In this document: piece after piece, positions 55,501 to 61,500 of the stretch
How the letters are laid out: every line of letters starts with the position of its first letter
How positions within the stretch are numbered: the first letter of the stretch is position 1
Source: Rhizomys pruinosus
Lineage: Eukaryota > Chordata > Mammalia > Rodentia > Spalacidae
Length of the DNA stretch: 64,000 bases
Assembly: GCA_009823505.1 (NCBI GenBank)
Contig: VZQC01002896.1
Coordinates: forward strand, 3,067,079 to 3,131,078
Direction of reading: 5' to 3'
Notes under the pieces: generated by a model
Databases searched by the model: none
Seen by the model: only the letters and a program-made list of their open reading frames with translations
Told to the model about the DNA's origin: nothing
Position numbers and translations under genes: made by a program

Positions 55501-58500
55501 AGTTCAGTAATTCACCCAAGATCACAAACCCAGAGAGCATTCTAGGCAATAAATGCGAGCATGAATATGCACCACTCACCCTCTCTCCTTTACAGCCCTA
55601 GATCAAGAAAAAAGAGACGGGCTTCACTTAGGTTATTTGGACCTTATTCCAATGTGAGGGAGGAATCTTTGGTGAAAAAGCTTTTAATACTGGGAACTTA
55701 AACTTTATAGGACCAGGGTCAGGGGAGCTTAACATCATTTTGAAGAGCTTATCTTAACTTTAAACAAGATAAATGGTTTTTTTATGATTAGTTTATAGTG
55801 AAACTCAAGTCTGTCCATAGAATCTCTTATACACTGATATTATATTTAACTTCTAAAATTGGACAGAGCCACATAATCCCTTTTCTAGCATGGCTTTTCA
55901 AATATTTAAATTTAATTTTCATTACATAGGAAATATACCATGAGGTTTATTTTTCTAGGCTAAATATAATCAATCATTTTAGTTATTTTGCAATTAGTAG
56001 AGTTATACTTGTCCTTATTTGAAAATACTGCCAGTAAATCCTTTTTCTGTTCTTCCTAATAAGGACAGACAAATCTACAGTAAAATTGGTCTCTTAATTT
56101 TCTTATTAGGAAAAATACAATTTATTGTTGTTGCAAAATTTTCATTTGTTTTCTTGGCAATCACATTATGCAGTTAGTGAATATTACCTCCCACAATTCA
56201 GGGAGCTTTTCATGTTAGGAATTGTAAACCTATAATTCAACATGATTTTCATCACTTGTTTTAAACACTTATTTTTATTTATGTGTATGTGTGTGTATTT
56301 CACACTACATGTGTGAAGTACCCACAGAGGCCAGAAGAAGGCACTGGTACCCTAGAGACCAGAGTTAGAGGTGGTTGTGAGCTGCTTTCTAAAGGAGCTA
56401 GGAACTGAACTTCAGTCCTCTACAAGAACAGCGAGTGGTCCTAACCTCTGAACAATCTTTCCATTATTATTGTTTTTAAGTATAAATTTAGGAGCTTATT
56501 TATCTTCCATCTCATTAAGGTGAACTTAAACCTTCCAACATGAGGTATGTTTGAATTTATATAGATTCATTCAGCATATTAAAATTTTTCTGTAAGTGTC
56601 TAAGAAAGCTTATCTTTTTTAGTTTGTATAATACCATTACAAAAATAAGCCAGCTACAGATTTCCTGTCACATGCTTCAAAAAAGTCCTCTCTTCAAGCT
56701 CATACTGACCTACAGAGGAGAAACTACATTAGTAGAAGCAGAAACAGAAATAATGTCCCTAGTGGTTTGAGTGAGAAATGCAGCCCATAGCTTCATGAAT
56801 TTGAACACCAGTTAATGGTGCTGTTTGGTGAGGTTATGGAGTTCTTGCTGGAGGAAGTATGTCACTGGGGATGGGCTTTGAGAGTTTATAGCCTCATCCC
56901 ATTTTCAGTTCACTCTCTGCTTCCTGTGTGTGGATGAAATTGTAATCAGCCCACTTCCCACTCTTGGTGTCATGCCTCCCCCCACACCTCCCCTGCCTGG
57001 ACTCTCCCTCTGAAACTGTAGGCCAAAACAAACTTTCTTCTTAAGCTGCTTCTGTTCATGGTATTTTATCATACCAACAAAAAAGTAACTGATACACCAT
57101 CTTACACAGAGAAGTCTCTCTTTCTAGAAATATAAATACCATTCAGATTAGTTATGCATGGATTGACATACTTGGTACCAGGGTTATGTTATATGATAGT
57201 TGTAAGGCAGTGCCAAGTCCTTTTTAACACACGGATTTAGAGATGGATTAAGAAATGTTTCTGATTTTCCTATGTTCTAAAATACTTTTTAATATGAACA
57301 GGGGCTATCATAGTAAGCACCTAGATCAAAAAGTAAAACCAAACAATAAGACACGAAGAATGTAAAACTGAAGAGAAGCAAGGTCCTCAGGAAGCTAACC
57401 AGATGACCAGGCTATCCCAATAGCTCATACCTGAGAGAACCCTCACAGAACTACCAAGGCTGATGGGCCACCCATCTTTCAGCCAGGTTATGGAAGGCAG
57501 GGGGATTCCAGAGGCCTCACAAGTCAGGGATGCTGAGTTCTTTTCCACCACGCTGACATTTTCAGGATCTTCATGGTTCCCTATGATGCTTGGAGGTGCT
57601 GTAAGACAAGACCAAACCAAGCTCAGACATACAGGAGGGAGGCCAACCTATGTGAGTCCCAAATCCTCAACAGCTTCTTTCCCATGGGAACCCTTCCATT
57701 TTTCTGGTTGAAAGTAATCCAACAATGACTTTCCTGGAAATAGAAATGTCACTTCTTCCCCATTCTAATGGCTAAGTAGCTCTCACATTGCTATTACAGT
57801 AGTGGTGAGATGCTTTCTGAGCTAGTCCTCTGTTGTGACAGATTTATAACTCGGATTCATAACTTTCTTATAGCCAGGATTCTGCAAAAATTTTTCTAAA
57901 TTTAAATTAATTTCATCAAAAGATATTTAGAATTAATTATTTTTCTCTTATATTCTGATCTATTTATTTTTGGCATATATATTGCCTGCAATATACAAGA
58001 TAGTAATACTTGTACTTTCATTTATTTCTTTTTTGTTTGTTTTGACATAGTGCTTCATTTTGAATCTTGGGCTGGTCTGGAACTCCCTGTGGAGCCTAGG
58101 CTGGCTTTGAACTCTCAAACTTCTTACCTGAGTGCTTAGGATTCTAGATGTGCACCATCAGGATTAGTTTTGCTCATTTATTAATGGTATTGAAGCTGTA
58201 AGATTTGTTTCTATTAAAATTCCCATTGTTTCTATAGATCTGAATAGCCTTCTCTGAATATGTGTAATATCTGGTTGATTCCTATCAACATTTTATAGTT
58301 TATTAATTAGAATCATTAAGCTGACTTTAGTATAATTCATTCCCAATGAATGTTGAACCAGAAAAATTTGAAGGTCAATATTTATACTAGCCTAGTTAAG
58401 AAGTAAATTTAAAACTATATAAAGTATTTTATTAGAGATAGCATTGAGCCAAAAGTATTTGAAGAAAACAATTTTCTACTTTATTTTGTGCTTACCCCAT

Positions 58501-61500
58501 AGAATAACCAGTATTGTTTGTCCCATCAAGACATGAACTCAGGCACAGAAAGATGGGTGAGGAGACATAGGGAAGCATACGTAGAAAAGGATGGGGCTTT
58601 GTAAATACTCTCTTTAGGCCATCACATGCCTATTGCCTTCATGAATTCACACCAGCCATCATTACCAGCACAAGACCTACACAAGATCAAGCCAGACAAA
58701 GTTCTTGCACAGACAGGGGAGATGATCTCTAGGCCACACCCCTTTCCTGATGAGGTATTGGCAGTTGATAGCTGCTGGGAGGAGAATCATTCTTCTTTGG
58801 GATTGTGGCCACTGGCAGGTTGCCAGTGTTCCAGTAGATGGATGGCTCCATCCCCATGCACACATGGACAACTCTAATGAGACTTAATGCGTTATAAAAG
58901 ACATAAAGCTAAGGGGGAAAGGTGTTGGAGGAAGTACAAGGGAAGACAGACAGCAAAATGGGAGGGTAGAGGTGTATATGATTATATTTTATTATATAAA
59001 TATGAAATTCTCAAAGAATGAAAAAGAAGAGAAAAGGATGGATTATAAATATAAGATTTTCAGACTTGAGGCCTATATTCCCAGGATGCTAATTTGCCTC
59101 ACCCAGAGAACAAAGCTCTTCAGACAACTTCTACTTACTGTGTACACTTAAGTCATACTTTCTGTCAGTCATGCCTGCTACATTGACAACAACACACATG
59201 TAACGGCCTGTGTCGGATACATGAGTGTTCTTCAGCTGAAGGATGCGACCTTCATTCAATATTTCCACTCCCTTTCCCTTGGTCAAGGGACGCCCATCTT
59301 TCATCCAGGTGACTGTTGGCTGGGGAATACCCTGCACTTCACATTCTAAGGAAATGCTCTTCCCACGAATGACAGTGATTTCCGGCTGGTAGCTGCCACT
59401 GTTGCCTATAGATGGTCGAACTTTAGGGGAAAAGAGCAGAAAAGAAATAATGTAATGAGAGATCGGGATGCTTCACCGTTAATAGGACTTTTCACTACTC
59501 AAGTTAAACACATGCAGTACATTCTTTTGGATGAGTTTCATATATCCTATGCTGGCTTTAAACTCACTAGATGGTCAAGGAAACGCTCAAGCTTCTGATC
59601 TTCCTGCTAACTTTAAAGAGCTGGGATAACCTTTCGATCCTACTAATGAAGCACAAGCAATTAGATATATAGGTACTTAAACAGCATTAATAGTTATGGT
59701 AGGTTACTTTGGTATAGACACATATGTTTAGATGATATGTTGATCCACGAACTACATTTTTTCCTGTTAAATATGACAGGGTCTTACTGTGGCTTATGAC
59801 ATCTCCTAACCTGTAGGGGATGTAAGCTTGTGGCATCAGCCATGGGTCATTCCTCCAAGGAGAGAGCCAATAGCCAATTAGATTTGGGATATAAAGGTTA
59901 TTCCTGGACAGACTGTCAGCCCATGAAAGGAAACAGCCAGAATTGACCAGAATCCAAGACAACAGCTCCAGAGAGAGTGGACTGTTCTGCTTCTCATCCA
60001 CCTGTGCCCCTTTTCTAAGCCCAGCGAATAATCTGCGGAAGAGGGGGCGTGGTAGAATGTAAGGGCTGCGATTGGGGTGAATGGTGAAACTACAGCAATG
60101 TAGTCTGGACACTCATTTGATCAACTTGATTGAACAAACAACCTGTCACCCCCCACTGGATGGTGGGGCTGTAGGTGTTTGGGCACAACAGCCTGCAGAT
60201 AGGTTTTGCATGAAGGATGCTTGTACTCATGGATTATCACTTATAGCTAAAAAATGGATTATCACTTATAGCAAAATAAACTGAGAGAGATATGCAGGAC
60301 ATCCATGGCAGAAGTGCATGATCTGGGTGGGTGGAGTGGGGGGGAAGGAAGGGGAGATATGCCTGAACCTCAGAAATGGGAAAATGATGTGTGAAATGCA
60401 CAAAGCATCAATAAAAAAAAATGTTAAAGGAAAATTTTAAGAATACCAATGAACACCGATCTTACGCTGACTTTGAATGTGCGTTTATGTCTTTTGATAG
60501 TGCTATTTTTTGTTTTAATTAGGATGATCATGAATAATTGGTATAGTATTCATACAAATTACCACTAAATAAAAAAAAAAAAAAAGAAAGAGCTGGGATA
60601 ACAGGAATGTGCTACCACATCGAGTTTATGTGGTGCTGAGGATCAAACCCAAGGCCTTGTGCATGCTATGTAAGCACTCTACCAACTGAGCCACAATCTC
60701 AGCTAAATCTACAGTTAAACATAGTCTTACATCAAAATATTAACCACTAAAGAAAATACTCAAGACTAGCAGACTATATTGCTAGGTGACCAATTGTTAG
60801 TGTATTGAGAGGTGGAATTCTTTAATGTTTCCAAGTCAGTTAATAGCTAAAATAAAGTTACTGACACAGGAGGAAGAGCATGATGGATTTTGTAACCTCC
60901 AATCTTTGAGAAATCCTACAAACTATTGAACTTATCAATTGGAACTCTGACTTACTGATGTTCTTTTTTTAATTAAATAATTAATTAATTAATTAATTTT
61001 CATATGTTTATGAGTGTACTGTCTGCACGCAGGTTTGTGCACCCATGTCGTGCAATGCCGCAGAGGTCAGAAGAGAGTGTCGGATTCCCCTGGAACTGGA
61101 GTTAAAGACGGTTCTCAGCCGCCATGTGGGTGCTGGGGATCGAACCCGGGTCCTCTGCAAGAGCGGTCGGCGCTCTTAACCGCTAGGCCATCTCTCCAGC
61201 CCCGCTGATGTTCTTTGTACTAATTCAAAATGTATGTGGTAGCCTAGCTCAGCGTTTCTTGATTTTTTTTTTCCATGGGTGGTTCTTTTTCCTCACAAAG
61301 TTTTATTTGACCCTGTGTATACAGACATACAAAATTGGTATGAAATGCACAGAATTCAATAAAAATACACATTAAATAGGTCTATAAACAAATATTTACT
61401 GATATAAATCATTAAAAAAATCTCCTTTTTTGGTATTTTTGAGATCTCCCTGTAGCCCCAGCTGGCCTGGAACTTTCTCTGTAGAGCAGGCTGACCTTGA

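Noticed and set aside
59687..60112. Minus-strand open frame of 141 codons
   Set aside because: It crosses the twin-priming junction of a mobile element copy, so it cannot be an ancestral gene.
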